In this document: in pieces, positions 50,875 through 61,457 of the stretch | Numbering within the stretch: the first letter of the stretch is position 1 | Layout of the letters: every line of letters starts with the position of its first letter | Assembly (NCBI RefSeq): GCF_900638025.1 | Contig: NZ_LR134481.1 | Span: 186,001-250,000, forward strand | Direction: 5' to 3' | Length of the DNA stretch: 64,000 bases | Source: Haemophilus parainfluenzae | GTDB taxonomy: Bacteria; Pseudomonadota; Gammaproteobacteria; Enterobacterales; Pasteurellaceae | Position numbers and translations under genes: made by a program | The notes under the pieces: model-generated | Databases searched by the model: none | Told to the model about the DNA's origin: nothing | Seen by the model: only the letters and a program-made list of their open reading frames with translations

Positions 50875-51598
50875 AATTGAAAAACTCACCCAATCCTATT
50901 GCTTAAATGACATCAACTGCACGCTTCCATCAGGTAAATTGATTGGCATTATGGGCGCCAATGGTGCGGGAAAATCTACCTTATTGAAAACCATTGCGGG
51001 TATCTTACCCCTCAAACAAGGGGAGGTTTGGTTCGATAATCAACCATTAAGCAAAATGAATGCTCCCGAAAAAAGCCAATACATTGCTTATCTTGCACAA
51101 AATACGCAAATTCATTGGGATTTATCCGTTTATGATGTGATTGCATTAGGTTTAGCTGCGACCTTACCAAAAGAAAAAGAGCGGTCAAAAATTCAAGCGT
51201 TTTCAGAAAAATTTGCGGTAACGCATTTACTCGATAAGCCATTTCAACAACTTTCAGGTGGCGAGAAAGCACGTGTACAACTCGCTCGTTGCTGTATTAA
51301 AGAATCCCCTGTTTTATTGGTTGATGAGCCGATTGCGCCACTCGACCCTTATTATCAAATTGATATGATGGAACAGCTTCAATCACTCACACCGCAACAT
51401 ACGTGTGTTGTTGCCATTCATCACCTTTCATTGGCTTATCAATTTTGTGATGAAATTGTTCTATTAGATAAAGGAAAACTGTTAGCTGTAGGTGAAACGC
51501 AAGCCGTGTTAAATGCGGAGAATTTAGCGAAAGCCTTTCACATTCGAGCTGAAATTAATCCAATAAAAAAGACTATCTCAAAAATTGAAAAGCAATAA
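50867..51598 (+). CDS. btuD: ABC transporter ATP-binding protein, BtuD/FhuC family
   Basis: 243 residues. Walker A GANGAGKST (30-38), Q-loop YLAQNTQ, signature QLSGGEKARVQLARC and Walker B PVLLVDEPIAPLD are present. Energises the FecCD-type permease encoded just upstream (overlapping ATG). Normal length. An in-frame uptake-like GAGCGGTC is at about 51179-51186. Confidence 0.9.
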   Translation: MIRIEKLTQSYCLNDINCTLPSGKLIGIMGANGAGKSTLLKTIAGILPLKQGEVWFDNQPLSKMNAPEKSQYIAYLAQNTQIHWDLSVYDVIALGLAATLPKEKERSKIQAFSEKFAVTHLLDKPFQQLSGGEKARVQLARCCIKESPVLLVDEPIAPLDPYYQIDMMEQLQSLTPQHTCVVAIHHLSLAYQFCDEIVLLDKGKLLAVGETQAVLNAENLAKAFHIRAEINPIKKTISKIEKQ

Positions 51599-51602
51599 AA
51601 AT

Positions 51603-51634
51603 AAAAGCACTTAGCGATTCACTAAGTGCTTTTT
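51603..51634. terminator. Bidirectional terminator between ATPase and ndk
   Basis: AAAAGCACTTAG and CTAAGTGCTTTT arms with a 7-nt loop between the convergent genes. Confidence 0.92.
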
Positions 51635-51645
51635 ATAGAAATGAA

Positions 51646-52065
51646 TTATGGCTGGATTTCTGAATCTACGAAGAAATAAGCAATTTCTCGTTTTGCGCTT
51701 TCAACGCTATCAGAACCATGAACAGAGTTTTCTCGCTGGCTTAACGCGAAGTCTTTGCGGATAGTGCCTTCTGCCGCCTCAGCCGGATTCGTTGCCCCGA
51801 TTAAAGTGCGGTAATCTTTTACGGCATTTTCTTTTTCCAATACAGAAACCACTATCGGGCCAGAGAGCATATACTCCACCAACGGTTCAAAAAATGGTTT
51901 ACCTTGGTGTTCCGCATAGAAACCTTCCGCTTGTTCTTTGGTTAACTGCACCATTTTAAGCGCAACGACACGGAATCCCTGTGCTTCAAAACGCCCTAAA
52001 ATAGCACCAATTAAATGACGCTTTACTGCATCAGGTTTAATAATTGAAAAAGTACGTTCTACCAT
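51646..52065 (-). CDS. ndk: Nucleoside diphosphate kinase
   Basis: 139 residues with the catalytic His116 motif NSVHGSDS and the signature [14 protein letters not shown]. Equalises NTP pools by phosphate transfer. It lies 10 bp after pepB, in the same order as in H. influenzae. An in-frame uptake sequence lies near 51803-51812. Confidence 0.98.
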   Translation of the reverse strand: MVERTFSIIKPDAVKRHLIGAILGRFEAQGFRVVALKMVQLTKEQAEGFYAEHQGKPFFEPLVEYMLSGPIVVSVLEKENAVKDYRTLIGATNPAEAAEGTIRKDFALSQRENSVHGSDSVESAKREIAYFFVDSEIQP

Positions 52066-52075
52066 AAAATCCTAC

Positions 52076-53377
52076 TTAACTTGCTTTAGTTACTAATAAA
52101 TTTGCTAAAGTTTTCACACCAATTCCGGTTGCGCCAACCGCCCATAAATCACTACCTGATTTACGATAAGTGGCCGAACAATCAATATGTAACCAACGTT
52201 GTTGATAATTTTTCACAAAATACGATAAAAATGCCGTTGCAGTACTTGCGCCCGCGACAACCGGCGCTGTACCTGTATTTGCAATATCCGCAAAAGAAGA
52301 GGTAATTTGGCTACGATGAAATTCTTCGAAAGGTAAACGCCAGAACGGTTCATTTTCTTCTTTGGCAGCTTGAAATAGGCTATTTACCAACGCATCATCC
52401 ATAGAAAGCACGCTGTGGTAATCATTACCGACTGCCACTTTCGCTGCACCGGTTAAGGTTGCACAATCGACAATAAATTGTGGATTTTGACTATCGGCTT
52501 CAATTAAGCCATCCGCCAATACTAAACGGCCTTCCGCATCAGTATTTAGAATTTCAGCGGTTACACCATTTTTATACGTGATGATATCACCCAATTTAAA
52601 CGCATTACCGCTCACCAAGTTTTCCGCACAGCATAGATAGAGTTTTACTCGTTGATTTAAACCGTGCGCAATCGCAAATCCTAATGCCCCCGTTAATAAC
52701 CCAGCGCCACCCATATCGGTACGCATGGTGCTCATGCCATCACTTGGCTTGATGCTATAACCACCACTATCAAAAGTAATACCTTTACCAACCAAGCACG
52801 CTAATACAGGCGCATTTGGGTCATTAGTCGGATTAAAATCTAATTGCAACATAGCGGGCGGATTAATAGAACCACGGCCCACAGTAAAGATCCCGTGGTA
52901 ACCTTGCTCTTTTAACGCTTCCCCAGAAATGATCTGAAAACTGACCGCACTTTTATCGGCATAATTTTCGGCTTGTTTAGAAATAAACTCAGCCGCGCGT
53001 TCGGCTAATTTAACTGGCGTGAGTGTTTCGGCTGGTTCATTAATAATTCCACGCACAAAATCGCCGCATTCAATACGCGCTAATAATTCATCTTGTGGCT
53101 CATCATCTAAATGAGGAAATTCAATCGAATAATCCTGCTTCGCCGAGTAAAAACCTTGATAAAATGCCCAGCAATTTTCTAACTCCCATGCATCCCCCAC
53201 AAGTTCAACATCTTTAATGCCTTGTCCACGTAACTTACGTGCAGCTTTTTGAACTAAAACAAGGTTAGATTTTTCATCATCTTTAAGATGAATAACGGCT
53301 TGATCTTGATTAAAACTTAAAATGGCATTTTTGCCCCAACTCTCCGAAGCGGGAGCCGTTGATAATGTAATTTGCAT
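52076..53377 (-). CDS. pepB: Peptidase B (M17 leucyl aminopeptidase family)
   Basis: 433 residues with the M17 signature [12 protein letters not shown] and the metal/Lys site [16 protein letters not shown]. The length and N-terminal region match PepB rather than PepA. Cleaves N-terminal residues with broad specificity using Mn2+. Located between rfbB and ndk as in H. influenzae. Confidence 0.94.
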   Translation of the reverse strand: MQITLSTAPASESWGKNAILSFNQDQAVIHLKDDEKSNLVLVQKAARKLRGQGIKDVELVGDAWELENCWAFYQGFYSAKQDYSIEFPHLDDEPQDELLARIECGDFVRGIINEPAETLTPVKLAERAAEFISKQAENYADKSAVSFQIISGEALKEQGYHGIFTVGRGSINPPAMLQLDFNPTNDPNAPVLACLVGKGITFDSGGYSIKPSDGMSTMRTDMGGAGLLTGALGFAIAHGLNQRVKLYLCCAENLVSGNAFKLGDIITYKNGVTAEILNTDAEGRLVLADGLIEADSQNPQFIVDCATLTGAAKVAVGNDYHSVLSMDDALVNSLFQAAKEENEPFWRLPFEEFHRSQITSSFADIANTGTAPVVAGASTATAFLSYFVKNYQQRWLHIDCSATYRKSGSDLWAVGATGIGVKTLANLLVTKAS

Positions 53378-53395
53378 GTGGTTTTTCTCCTTTAT

Positions 53396-54406
53396 TTATC
53401 TATTATTCTCTAGGTGCCATTTTACCGTCTGACGAAGTCCTTGTTCAAAGGTTATTTGTGGTTGCCAACCTAATTCTGCATGAATTTTAGAACAATCCAA
53501 TGAATATCGCACATCGTGACCAGGTCGGTCTTTTACAAAAGTAATTAAATCTTCGTAATACTTAATATGATTAGGCTTATTTGGCGCAAGTTCTTCGAGT
53601 AATTGGCAAATTGTTTTAACCACTTCAAGGTTTGTTTTTTCACAATTTCCACCGATATTATAGTTTTCTCCGACTCGACCTTTTGTTAAAACTAAATATA
53701 AAGCTTGAACATGATCTTCCACAAATAACCAATCACGAATTTGCTGCCCATCACCATAAATTGGCAAAGACTTTCCCTCTATCGCATTTGAAATCATTAA
53801 AGGAATGAGTTTTTCAGCATGTTGATAAGCTCCATAGTTATTGGAACTGTTTGTGATAATCACCGGCAAACCATAAGTACGATGCCAAGCCTGTACCAAA
53901 TGATCACTTGCTGCTTTTGAGGCAGAATAAGGACTACTCGGATGATAAGGAGAATATTCAGTAAAGGCGGGAGCAGAAAGGGATAAATCCCCATACACTT
54001 CATCTGTAGAAATATGGTGGAAACGGAATGCCGCTTTTTTCTCATCACTTAAACCATTCCAATAGGCACGAGCTGTTTCTAATAAGGTGTAAGTACCAAC
54101 TATATTAGTCTCAATAAACGCTGCAGATCCATCAATAGAACGGTCAACGTGGCTTTCTGCCGCTAAGTGCATGACTGCATCGGGCTGGTGTTGTTCAAAG
54201 ACACGAGCAAGTGCTTTTGCATCACAAATATCCACTTGTTCAAAGGCATAGCGTGGGTTATTTTCCACGGATTCGAGAGATTCTAAATTCCCTGCATAGG
54301 TTAATTTATCTACGTTAACTACGCTGTCTTGAGTGTTTTCAATAATATGGCGAACTACCGCAGAACCAATAAAGCCTGCACCGCCTGTGATTACGATTTT
54401 TTGCAT
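53396..54406 (-). CDS. rfbB: dTDP-glucose 4,6-dehydratase
   Basis: 336 residues, SDR fold: GGAGFIGS (8-15), catalytic STDEVYGD and YSASKAA. Makes dTDP-4-keto-6-deoxyglucose for deoxysugars. Here it opens the polysaccharide locus; no rfbA, C or D is present in the window, so the other steps, if any, are encoded elsewhere. Its GC content is higher than that of the genes that follow, suggesting it belongs to the old flank. Confidence 0.94.
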   Translation of the reverse strand: MQKIVITGGAGFIGSAVVRHIIENTQDSVVNVDKLTYAGNLESLESVENNPRYAFEQVDICDAKALARVFEQHQPDAVMHLAAESHVDRSIDGSAAFIETNIVGTYTLLETARAYWNGLSDEKKAAFRFHHISTDEVYGDLSLSAPAFTEYSPYHPSSPYSASKAASDHLVQAWHRTYGLPVIITNSSNNYGAYQHAEKLIPLMISNAIEGKSLPIYGDGQQIRDWLFVEDHVQALYLVLTKGRVGENYNIGGNCEKTNLEVVKTICQLLEELAPNKPNHIKYYEDLITFVKDRPGHDVRYSLDCSKIHAELGWQPQITFEQGLRQTVKWHLENNR

Positions 54407-54505
54407 ATTAATAGAGGATCAGTTTGAAACAGAGGTAAGTATAAATGATATTGATAGAATAAAAACAATCAACTAAAACATTATAATAAAAAGAAAAAAT
54501 AGTAT

Positions 54506-55543
54506 TTAATCTAATAATGAGAGGGGATTATCCCCTCCACAGATTCTAGACTTAATTAAGAACACAATAGAAAAACATGCAAAATATGTAAGAAAAGCAC
54601 CAAAGAATGTCCAATAAACATTATCTGCCTCTATACCTAAAATAGGTAATTCTACCTTATACATCATAAACACATGTATTAGATATATACCAAAGCTACA
54701 AGAAGAAAGTGCTTTTACTATACGTATAATTTCTCCATTTTCTACATAAACAGAAATTTCTTTAATAAGAATAAAAATAGAAACTGCTAAGAACACAGAA
54801 TGAAATTGCGTATAACTAAATAATATTCTATCTAAATTATTATTTATAGTCGAATAATAAACTGTACCACAATATCTTATAATGGCACCTAAGATGCCTA
54901 ATATATAAAAAGTAATTCTAACTCGTTTAGATAAATGTATTTCAGATAGCAAGAAGCCAATTAAGAGAAACATCACATATCCATTCATAGGAAAGGATAT
55001 ATCCCAATTATATTGAATCCCTATAATTTGAAATAACATAGGAAGACAAGAGTGCGTGATAAAAATAGCAATGATTATATAGAGTAAAATACTCTTATTA
55101 TCTTTCAAGTGCGAAAGAACCGGAATCAACGTATATAAAGCAAAGAGAGGTATAAAGAACTAATATGCCCAACCTTCTGGAATCCTTGTTATAAAAACAG
55201 GACTAATCCAGTCTTTCATGCCAGTTATATTAAATTGTCCTAAAAGATAAAAATAAATAGACAACAATAAGCTAAAAAATATGAAAGGAAAGAATGTTTT
55301 AGCGACTCTCTTTTTGAAGAATTCAACTGTACTATATTTTTCTCTATAGTGCCGCACCTGTAAGCATAAAGAAAACAGGAACTGCCCAATAAAAGAGAAC
55401 CTCAAACGCTAAAGCTTGTTTCCATGTAGATGTATGAATATCATAATTATGCACAATACCATTATGATCTAACATTATTACTGCAAAACAAACTAGTATA
55501 TTAAGAATATCTAGATATAATATTCTTATTTTTTGTTTTGCAT
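54506..55543 (-). pseudogene. Acyltransferase family 3 gene, broken by at least three lesions
   Basis: An O-acetyltransferase-like multi-helix membrane protein can be rebuilt: the start ATG is at 55541-55543, followed by an A-run that needs one more A to enter the main frame; the frame carrying LDILNILVCFAVIML, VLFYWAVPVFFMLTGAAL and then, after a frameshift at about 55348-55352, YREKYSTVEFFKKRVAKTFFPF; then an in-frame TAG at 55160-55162 where the intact neighbour has Trp (WFFIPLF). The remainder (FFIPLFALYTLIPVLS onward) runs to the stop at 54506. The gene is decayed, so any glycan modification it gave is probably lost. Confidence 0.85.
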
Positions 55544-55586
55544 TATATTCTCTTAATCTTAAAAATTACACTAATAATAAAAATAA

Positions 55587-56591
55587 TTAATCAGGAATAA
55601 GTTTTTTTATATATGGAATATGCTTAATAAGCCAAGTTAACAATAAACATACAGAAAAGACACAAACAGCACCTACAGTAATAAAATAAACATTATCTGT
55701 AGGAATAAATTTGGTATCATAAATTGCTTTGATAACAAACCAATGCGTTAGATAAATACCAAATGTATATTTAGATATAATGCCACATATTTTAAATAGA
55801 GAAGTAAATTTATCAAATTTATCTGCTTCTTTAAGAAATAATAGAATAGCAGCACTTATTGCAACATTAGGTATATTAAGGTATCCCATGAAATCTTGAA
55901 CTAAATGACCAGCTCTTATGGATAATAAATAAGTTCCTAAAACTAACATAAACCATCCTATAACACCTAATGTGTAAATGATTAAACGATATACTTTAGG
56001 TATTTCATTATGTGAAATATAATATCCTAGTAATGGGTATATAATCCATCCAGTAATAGGAAAAGTTAGATTTCCAATTTGGTCAGTACTGGATATGTTA
56101 AATAAAAAGGGAAGTAGAACAACAAAAATAAAGATGAACAAGATTGTGTATAAAAGAATGGCCTTTTCAGTAATATAACTAAAAATAGGAATTGATAGGT
56201 AAATCATAAATAATGGAATGAAAAACCAATAATATTCAACGACACGCGTTGAAAAAATATTGTAGATAAATTGAGAAATAGTGCCAAATTCATGATTATA
56301 TATTACCATCCCATAAACTACACCTAGTGTAGACCATATTAAGAATGGTAAAAATGTTTTTCTAATTCGTTTAATAAAGTATTCTTTTGTTGTATATCTT
56401 GAACGATAATCTAGTAAATTTACCCCAGAAATCATAAAAAAGATAGGAACAGCAAAATTTAACATATGTCCTGTTAAGTTAGCAACAAACCAGGCAGGAC
56501 TATCTGAAAAAGTCCAAAATAATGTATTTGAGTGCATTAAAATAACACCAAAACAAGATATAACACTTAAAACTGATAAATATCTTTTCAT
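55587..56591 (-). CDS. Acyltransferase family 3 membrane protein (O-acetyltransferase-like)
   Basis: 334 residues, about ten membrane helices, with the acyltransferase 3 features MHSNTLFWTF, VPIFFMISGVNLLDYRSRYTTKEYFIKRIRKTFLPF and WFFIPLFMIYLSIPIFS. Likely O-acetylates a sugar of the surface glycan. It is AT-rich. The neighbouring pseudogene is a paralogue sharing several motifs. It follows the GT14 gene with a 45-bp gap made mostly of a tandem duplication. Confidence 0.85.
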   Translation of the reverse strand: MKRYLSVLSVISCFGVILMHSNTLFWTFSDSPAWFVANLTGHMLNFAVPIFFMISGVNLLDYRSRYTTKEYFIKRIRKTFLPFLIWSTLGVVYGMVIYNHEFGTISQFIYNIFSTRVVEYYWFFIPLFMIYLSIPIFSYITEKAILLYTILFIFIFVVLLPFLFNISSTDQIGNLTFPITGWIIYPLLGYYISHNEIPKVYRLIIYTLGVIGWFMLVLGTYLLSIRAGHLVQDFMGYLNIPNVAISAAILLFLKEADKFDKFTSLFKICGIISKYTFGIYLTHWFVIKAIYDTKFIPTDNVYFITVGAVCVFSVCLLLTWLIKHIPYIKKLIPD

Positions 56592-56597
56592 TCTTAC

Positions 56598-56676
56598 TTA
56601 CTCGGGTAAAACATCTAATTTTTTAACAGTTCTTTATTACTCGGGTAAAACATCTAATTTTTTTAATAGTTCTTTA
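56598..56676. repeat. Tandem duplication of the 3' end of the GT14 gene
   Basis: A 39-bp unit (56598-56636) and a 40-bp unit (56637-56676) are nearly identical, both beginning TTACTCGGGTAAAACATCTA and differing in a T-run length and one base. The second unit encodes the C-terminal LLKKLDVLPE and stop of the GT14 protein on the minus strand; the first is an untranslated copy just after the stop. Confidence 0.85.
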
Positions 56677-57512
56677 GAGATAGAAAGATCAATTTTTCTC
56701 ATAAATTGAGCATCTCCATTTTTAATTTTATCTAAATCTGATTCATCTAGAATTGCAGGGTATGCATTATATTTTACATTCCAGTTTATATAACGGTGAA
56801 AGTTATTATTAATTCTATTTTTAAATGAGGAATTTTCTAACAATGTTTGCATCCATGTTTCATCTGGGCAAAAACTTGTTGAGAATATTTTCTTATATAT
56901 TAGATTATTATCGAAAGTATGGATTAAATATTCTGCAGCATCTCTAGGTAAATCACACCATACTGCCCCATGATAAATTTCATCTTTTATATTTGACTTT
57001 TCTAATTTATTAATTTTTAATAAAAACTGACTCCAATATAGACATCTATGCAATATTTTTCCTAAGATTGTTCTTCTTTTGATTATTGATTTATCATAAT
57101 TAAAATAAAATTTTGTCCAGTTCTCTACTTTTTCACCAGATTTTATAATGCCTTTAGCTGGTTCAGACTGCAAATAAACTTCATTATTTTCGTCATAAAA
57201 GTCATAAATATCTTTTGGTGATCTTATAATCCAGTCTTCACCTGAAATGATATGCATATATTTAATATTATTATTTTTTAATGCTTCTTTTATTAAGAAA
57301 TAGGTAGTTTCGCCAATACTCCAGCCCCCCCATTGAACATCTATTTTTGAATAAAATTTCACCGATAGTTTTTCAAAAGCTTCTTTATGTAAATTACTAA
57401 TATGACATTTTTTATCTATATGTATATACACTTCAAAGCAAGTTCTTAATATTTTTACTAATGAAATAACTTGATCAAGATTTTTATGAGCTAAAATCAA
57501 TACTGCTTGCAT
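56637..57512 (-). CDS. Glycosyltransferase family 14 (core-2/I-branching type)
   Basis: 291 residues. Features of the GT14 fold: LAHKNLDQVISLVKIL, YIHIDKK, VQWGGWSIGETTYFLIKEAL, HIISGEDWIIRSP and CPDETWMQTLL. Bacterial members add GlcNAc or xylose in branching linkages. It probably acts at a late step on the repeat unit. The gene is AT-rich and lies 19 bp after the sugar-transferase gene. Confidence 0.88.
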   Translation of the reverse strand: MQAVLILAHKNLDQVISLVKILRTCFEVYIHIDKKCHISNLHKEAFEKLSVKFYSKIDVQWGGWSIGETTYFLIKEALKNNNIKYMHIISGEDWIIRSPKDIYDFYDENNEVYLQSEPAKGIIKSGEKVENWTKFYFNYDKSIIKRRTILGKILHRCLYWSQFLLKINKLEKSNIKDEIYHGAVWCDLPRDAAEYLIHTFDNNLIYKKIFSTSFCPDETWMQTLLENSSFKNRINNNFHRYINWNVKYNAYPAILDESDLDKIKNGDAQFMRKIDLSISKELLKKLDVLPE

Positions 57513-57531
57513 AATAATTCCTTAAGAGAGC

Positions 57532-58842
57532 TTAGCATGCCCCATCTCTCTTAATAACCGTTTGGAAAGTCTTAACTAAAATAATAATATCATTCCATAA
57601 AGACCAATTTTTCATATACCAAACATCCATTTCAACACGCTCATTAAAATGTACATCACTACGACCACTAACTTGCCACAGTCCAGTAATGCCTGGCTTA
57701 ACTGCCAATACTAAAGGAGCCCTTTTTCCAATATCATTTTTTTCAATGACCATATAGGGTCGAGGTCCAATCAGGCTCATCTCTCCACGCAAAACATTTA
57801 TTAATTGAGGAAGCTCATCAAGTGATGTTTTTCTTAAAAAAGCCCCGACTCTAGTAATTCTAGGATCATTCATATACTTGTGATAAAGATCATAATATGC
57901 TTTTTCCTCAGGGTGCTTTTCCAACCATGCAGGCATAAAAGATTGATCTGAATACATTGACCTAAATTTATAGCAAAAGAATTCTTTACCATTTAGTCCT
58001 AAACGTCTTTGCTTAAATAAAATATCACCTTTAGGGTCTTCAAGCTTCAACCAAAAAGCAATTATCAGAAGCACTGGCCCCCATAAAAAGAATGAAAACA
58101 CCACCAGTAGATAATCAAGCATTAACTTGATAAACTTGTTTATCTTGCTTAATAGTTTATTTTCCAAAATAAATACATTTGTACGCGAACTAAACACATT
58201 ATAAATATGAGATTGCGAGAAGTCATACCCATTAAGCACTGGTGTAAATATAATTTCTCTGCTATTTTTTATATTTTCCTCAATAATCCTATCAAGTTTA
58301 TCTTTCGTCAAATTCATACTATCGATGAAAAGTGTCGAGTGTTTAGAATCCGATGACTTTACATAACCTAAGTAATAATTATCAAACAATACAGACTCAA
58401 AATCATGATTATTTGAGATCACTTTTGCCGTTTTCTTCCAAAAGCCTAATAGAAATAAAACCTTCTTAGCAAATATCTTCAGTAATGGTATAGTAATCAC
58501 ACTTAACGAGAATATTAGAATCAGCGTACTTCTAGAGTAATATTCTGCATTCTGCCCTAAAACCAACCCTGCTAATACAATAACAAAAGATAAGAAGCTA
58601 GAACGCACAACTATTCTAGCCTCGTGCCAAAAGTCAAAACGTTTCGTATAAACGCCAAAATAAAATAAAATAAAAATAAGGGTAATATAAACACTTCCAA
58701 ATGAGAGATAACTATATCCAATAACTGGCAAATCAAAGAAGATATTTAATATCTGTCTTAGTGTCACAGCTAGCGCGATTGCTAAAAATATAGCCACCAC
58801 ATCAAATAGCATTAAAGTGATCGTTGATATGAACTTATTCAA
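57532..58842 (-). CDS. Initiating undecaprenyl-phosphate glycosyl-1-phosphate transferase (WbaP/WcaJ type)
   Basis: 436 residues: an N-terminal group of about four to five membrane helices and a central domain, then the bacterial sugar transferase domain with DPRITRVGAFLRKTSLDELPQL, RGEMSLIGPRP and KPGITGLWQVSGRSD. Transfers a sugar-1-phosphate (often galactose or glucose) to undecaprenyl phosphate and so begins the repeat unit. Corresponds in position to rfbP of the H. influenzae high-molecular-weight LPS locus. Confidence 0.92.
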   Translation of the reverse strand: MNKFISTITLMLFDVVAIFLAIALAVTLRQILNIFFDLPVIGYSYLSFGSVYITLIFILFYFGVYTKRFDFWHEARIVVRSSFLSFVIVLAGLVLGQNAEYYSRSTLILIFSLSVITIPLLKIFAKKVLFLLGFWKKTAKVISNNHDFESVLFDNYYLGYVKSSDSKHSTLFIDSMNLTKDKLDRIIEENIKNSREIIFTPVLNGYDFSQSHIYNVFSSRTNVFILENKLLSKINKFIKLMLDYLLVVFSFFLWGPVLLIIAFWLKLEDPKGDILFKQRRLGLNGKEFFCYKFRSMYSDQSFMPAWLEKHPEEKAYYDLYHKYMNDPRITRVGAFLRKTSLDELPQLINVLRGEMSLIGPRPYMVIEKNDIGKRAPLVLAVKPGITGLWQVSGRSDVHFNERVEMDVWYMKNWSLWNDIIILVKTFQTVIKRDGAC

Positions 58843-58863
58843 AGCTAACCCTCTATACTTATT

Positions 58864-59964
58864 CTATTTGAAATGACTATTTATACATTCTAAGGCTTCA
58901 GCAATAATATTATGCATATCAAAATATTTATACTGGGCCAATCTACCACCAAAAATCACATTTGGTGTGTTATCGGCTAATGTTTTATATTGAGCATATA
59001 ACTCATTATTACGTTGGTCATTAATTGGGTAATAAGGCTCATCACCCTCTTCATACTCTTTTGAATGTTCACGAGTAATTACTGTTTTAGGCTGAGTGCC
59101 ATATTCAAAATGTTTATGTTCAATAATACGAGTATAAGGTACTTCCGCTTCAGTATAATTAACTACTGCGTTACCTTGATAATTAGGCATATCTAATACC
59201 TCATTATCAAAACGTAAACTACGATATTCTAATTTCCCAAATTGATAACCAAAATATTCATCAATCATACCAGTAAAGACTATTTTTTCTGCAAGATTTT
59301 CATAATACTCACGTTCAGCAAAGAAATCAACATTAAGCTTCACTTCAATGCCATCAAGCATTCTTTCAAAAATACCTGTATAACCACCGATTGGAATGCC
59401 TTGGTAAGTATCATAGAAATAGTTATTATCATAAGTATAGCGAACAGGTAAACGTTTAATAATAAAAGCAGGAAGTTCGGTACATTTTCGACCCCATTGT
59501 TTTTCTGTATAGCCTTTAATTAACTTTTCATAAATATCACGCCCAACTAAAGAAATTGCTTGTTCTTCAAGGTTTTGAGGTTCTGTAATATTTTCTTTTG
59601 CAATCTGTTCTTTAATTTTCGCTTCAGCTTCTTGTGGTGTAATCACACCCCACATTTTATTGAATGTTAGCATATTAAATGGCAAGCTATATAATTCATC
59701 TTTATAGCGAGCGACAGGAGAATTAGTAAAACGGTTAAATTCAGCAAATTGTTGGATATAGTTCCATACCGTTTTATTACTTGTATGGAAAATATGTGCA
59801 CCATATTTATGAACGTTAATCCCTTCCACATTTTGGGTATAACAGTTTCCACCAATATGATCACGTTTTTCAATCACTAAACATTTTTTTCCACGCTTAG
59901 TCGCTTCATGAGCAAAAATTGAGCCGAATAATCCAGCACCAACAATCAGATAGTCATATGACAT
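58864..59964 (-). CDS. glf: UDP-galactopyranose mutase
   Basis: 366 residues, FAD-binding GAGLFGS (8-14) and KRDHIGGNCYT, FTGMIDEYFGYQFG and GGRLAQYKYFDMHNII motifs, all typical of Glf. Converts UDP-Galp to UDP-Galf. Its presence shows that the polysaccharide contains galactofuranose. It lies between the flippase and the initiating transferase genes with short gaps. Confidence 0.96.
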   Translation of the reverse strand: MSYDYLIVGAGLFGSIFAHEATKRGKKCLVIEKRDHIGGNCYTQNVEGINVHKYGAHIFHTSNKTVWNYIQQFAEFNRFTNSPVARYKDELYSLPFNMLTFNKMWGVITPQEAEAKIKEQIAKENITEPQNLEEQAISLVGRDIYEKLIKGYTEKQWGRKCTELPAFIIKRLPVRYTYDNNYFYDTYQGIPIGGYTGIFERMLDGIEVKLNVDFFAEREYYENLAEKIVFTGMIDEYFGYQFGKLEYRSLRFDNEVLDMPNYQGNAVVNYTEAEVPYTRIIEHKHFEYGTQPKTVITREHSKEYEEGDEPYYPINDQRNNELYAQYKTLADNTPNVIFGGRLAQYKYFDMHNIIAEALECINSHFK

Positions 59965-59982
59965 TTTTGTTCTCCAATGTAG

Positions 59983-61449
59983 TTATCTTTTATAAGCAAT
60001 AAATTTTGTGTATATCGTATGATAGACATACATAGTAAATTTTTCTTTTAATAGAAGTAGAATAATGAAATAAGCTAGGAAGAAGACCGAGCTTGAGCAT
60101 AAAAAGATAATTAAAGTAGAGGTATTTACAATAACATCTTTCACAAATAAAGCACAAGCTATCGCAATGAGTAAGGCGATAATAATCTTATGCAACTGTA
60201 ACCCAGAAAATAGGACTTTTATATATTGACGTAAAATTATTATCTGTACAATGAGTACTGAAAGCTCCGCAGCAATTACAGATAATGCTGTACCAACTGC
60301 TGCTAATTTAGGAACCAAAAGAAAATTTGCAATAACATCTACCGTCGCAGCACATAAAACAGAAAAAAGCAATTGTTTATCTTTTTTTAATGGTAAAAGT
60401 ATCTGAATACCTAAAATATTTGTAATCGCACTCAGTATTAACGCCCAAACAACAATTTGTAACGGAATAATAGATGCCACATAATTTTCACCAGCAAGAA
60501 TTAAAATGGTTTCTTTAGCGAATAAAGTAAAAAAGATAACAACAGATGCTGCAATAACAATGATAAAATTAGTTGACTTTGCTAAAGCCTCATGAAATTC
60601 TGTTTCCATATGGTTTTCAACGTAATAGGATAAGCGAGGCAATAACACAACACCTAATGAAGTTATTAAAGTAAACAAAATACCTTTTACTCTTACTGCT
60701 GCATTATAATACCCTACCTGTTCTGGCGCACTAAGCAAGCCTAGCAATCCTTCATCTAAACTGGTATAGATCGCAATAGCCATTGAAGTTAAAAATAATA
60801 CAAACATCGGCTTTAAATGTTTCTTAAACTCATACTCAGGATACAATGTATAATTTATTAGTTTTCTTGAGTTGATTAAATTAAGAACACCTGAACCAAC
60901 AATAGCAAAAATAGAGATAAAAGCAAAAATAATATAGTCACTTTTTTCTTTGACAAAGAGAAAAACTAAAAATAATGATGCAATCTTGAAAATAATTGTT
61001 CTTATCGTAATATATTGATACTTTTCTAACCCTTTATAAAGCCATTCTATTCCAATAATCGTAAAGAGAATAAATAATGAAGTTACCCAGAATAACTCTT
61101 TCTCCATAGCAAATTTGGGTACAACTAATATTGCAATAGCCAATGCAATATAAACAATAATCATTGAGATAATATTAATAAATAATAACTCATGCATTGT
61201 TTTAGATAAACGCTCTTTATCATCTCTCACTTGTGCTATAGCTCTTATTCCATAAGTCGCTACACCAAAAGATGCAAAAAGAGTAAAATAGCTTACAATA
61301 GAGAGAGCAAAAGCTACTTTTCCTGTGCCTTCGGGTAATAAAACTCTTGATACATAAGGGAATGTAATTAGAGGAAAAAGAAAGTTAGACACCGTGAGTA
61401 TAAAATTCATTATAAAATTAAATTTTATACTTTTGATATTATCCGTCAT
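59983..61449 (-). CDS. wzx: O-antigen/polysaccharide flippase Wzx
   Basis: 488 residues, about twelve to fourteen membrane helices of the MATE/MOP-like polysaccharide transport family, with N-terminal NFILTVSNFLFPLITFPYVSRVLLPEGTGKVAFALS. Moves lipid-linked repeat units to the periplasm. No wzy candidate lies in the window. AT-rich coding sequence. Confidence 0.92.
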   Translation of the reverse strand: MTDNIKSIKFNFIMNFILTVSNFLFPLITFPYVSRVLLPEGTGKVAFALSIVSYFTLFASFGVATYGIRAIAQVRDDKERLSKTMHELLFINIISMIIVYIALAIAILVVPKFAMEKELFWVTSLFILFTIIGIEWLYKGLEKYQYITIRTIIFKIASLFLVFLFVKEKSDYIIFAFISIFAIVGSGVLNLINSRKLINYTLYPEYEFKKHLKPMFVLFLTSMAIAIYTSLDEGLLGLLSAPEQVGYYNAAVRVKGILFTLITSLGVVLLPRLSYYVENHMETEFHEALAKSTNFIIVIAASVVIFFTLFAKETILILAGENYVASIIPLQIVVWALILSAITNILGIQILLPLKKDKQLLFSVLCAATVDVIANFLLVPKLAAVGTALSVIAAELSVLIVQIIILRQYIKVLFSGLQLHKIIIALLIAIACALFVKDVIVNTSTLIIFLCSSSVFFLAYFIILLLLKEKFTMYVYHTIYTKFIAYKR

Positions 61450-61457
61450 AATAATAT

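Noticed and set aside
54506..55129. Independent short acyltransferase gene
   Set aside because: It is the C-terminal fragment of a broken gene; its apparent start is an internal Ile-Pro-Val segment after the amber codon.
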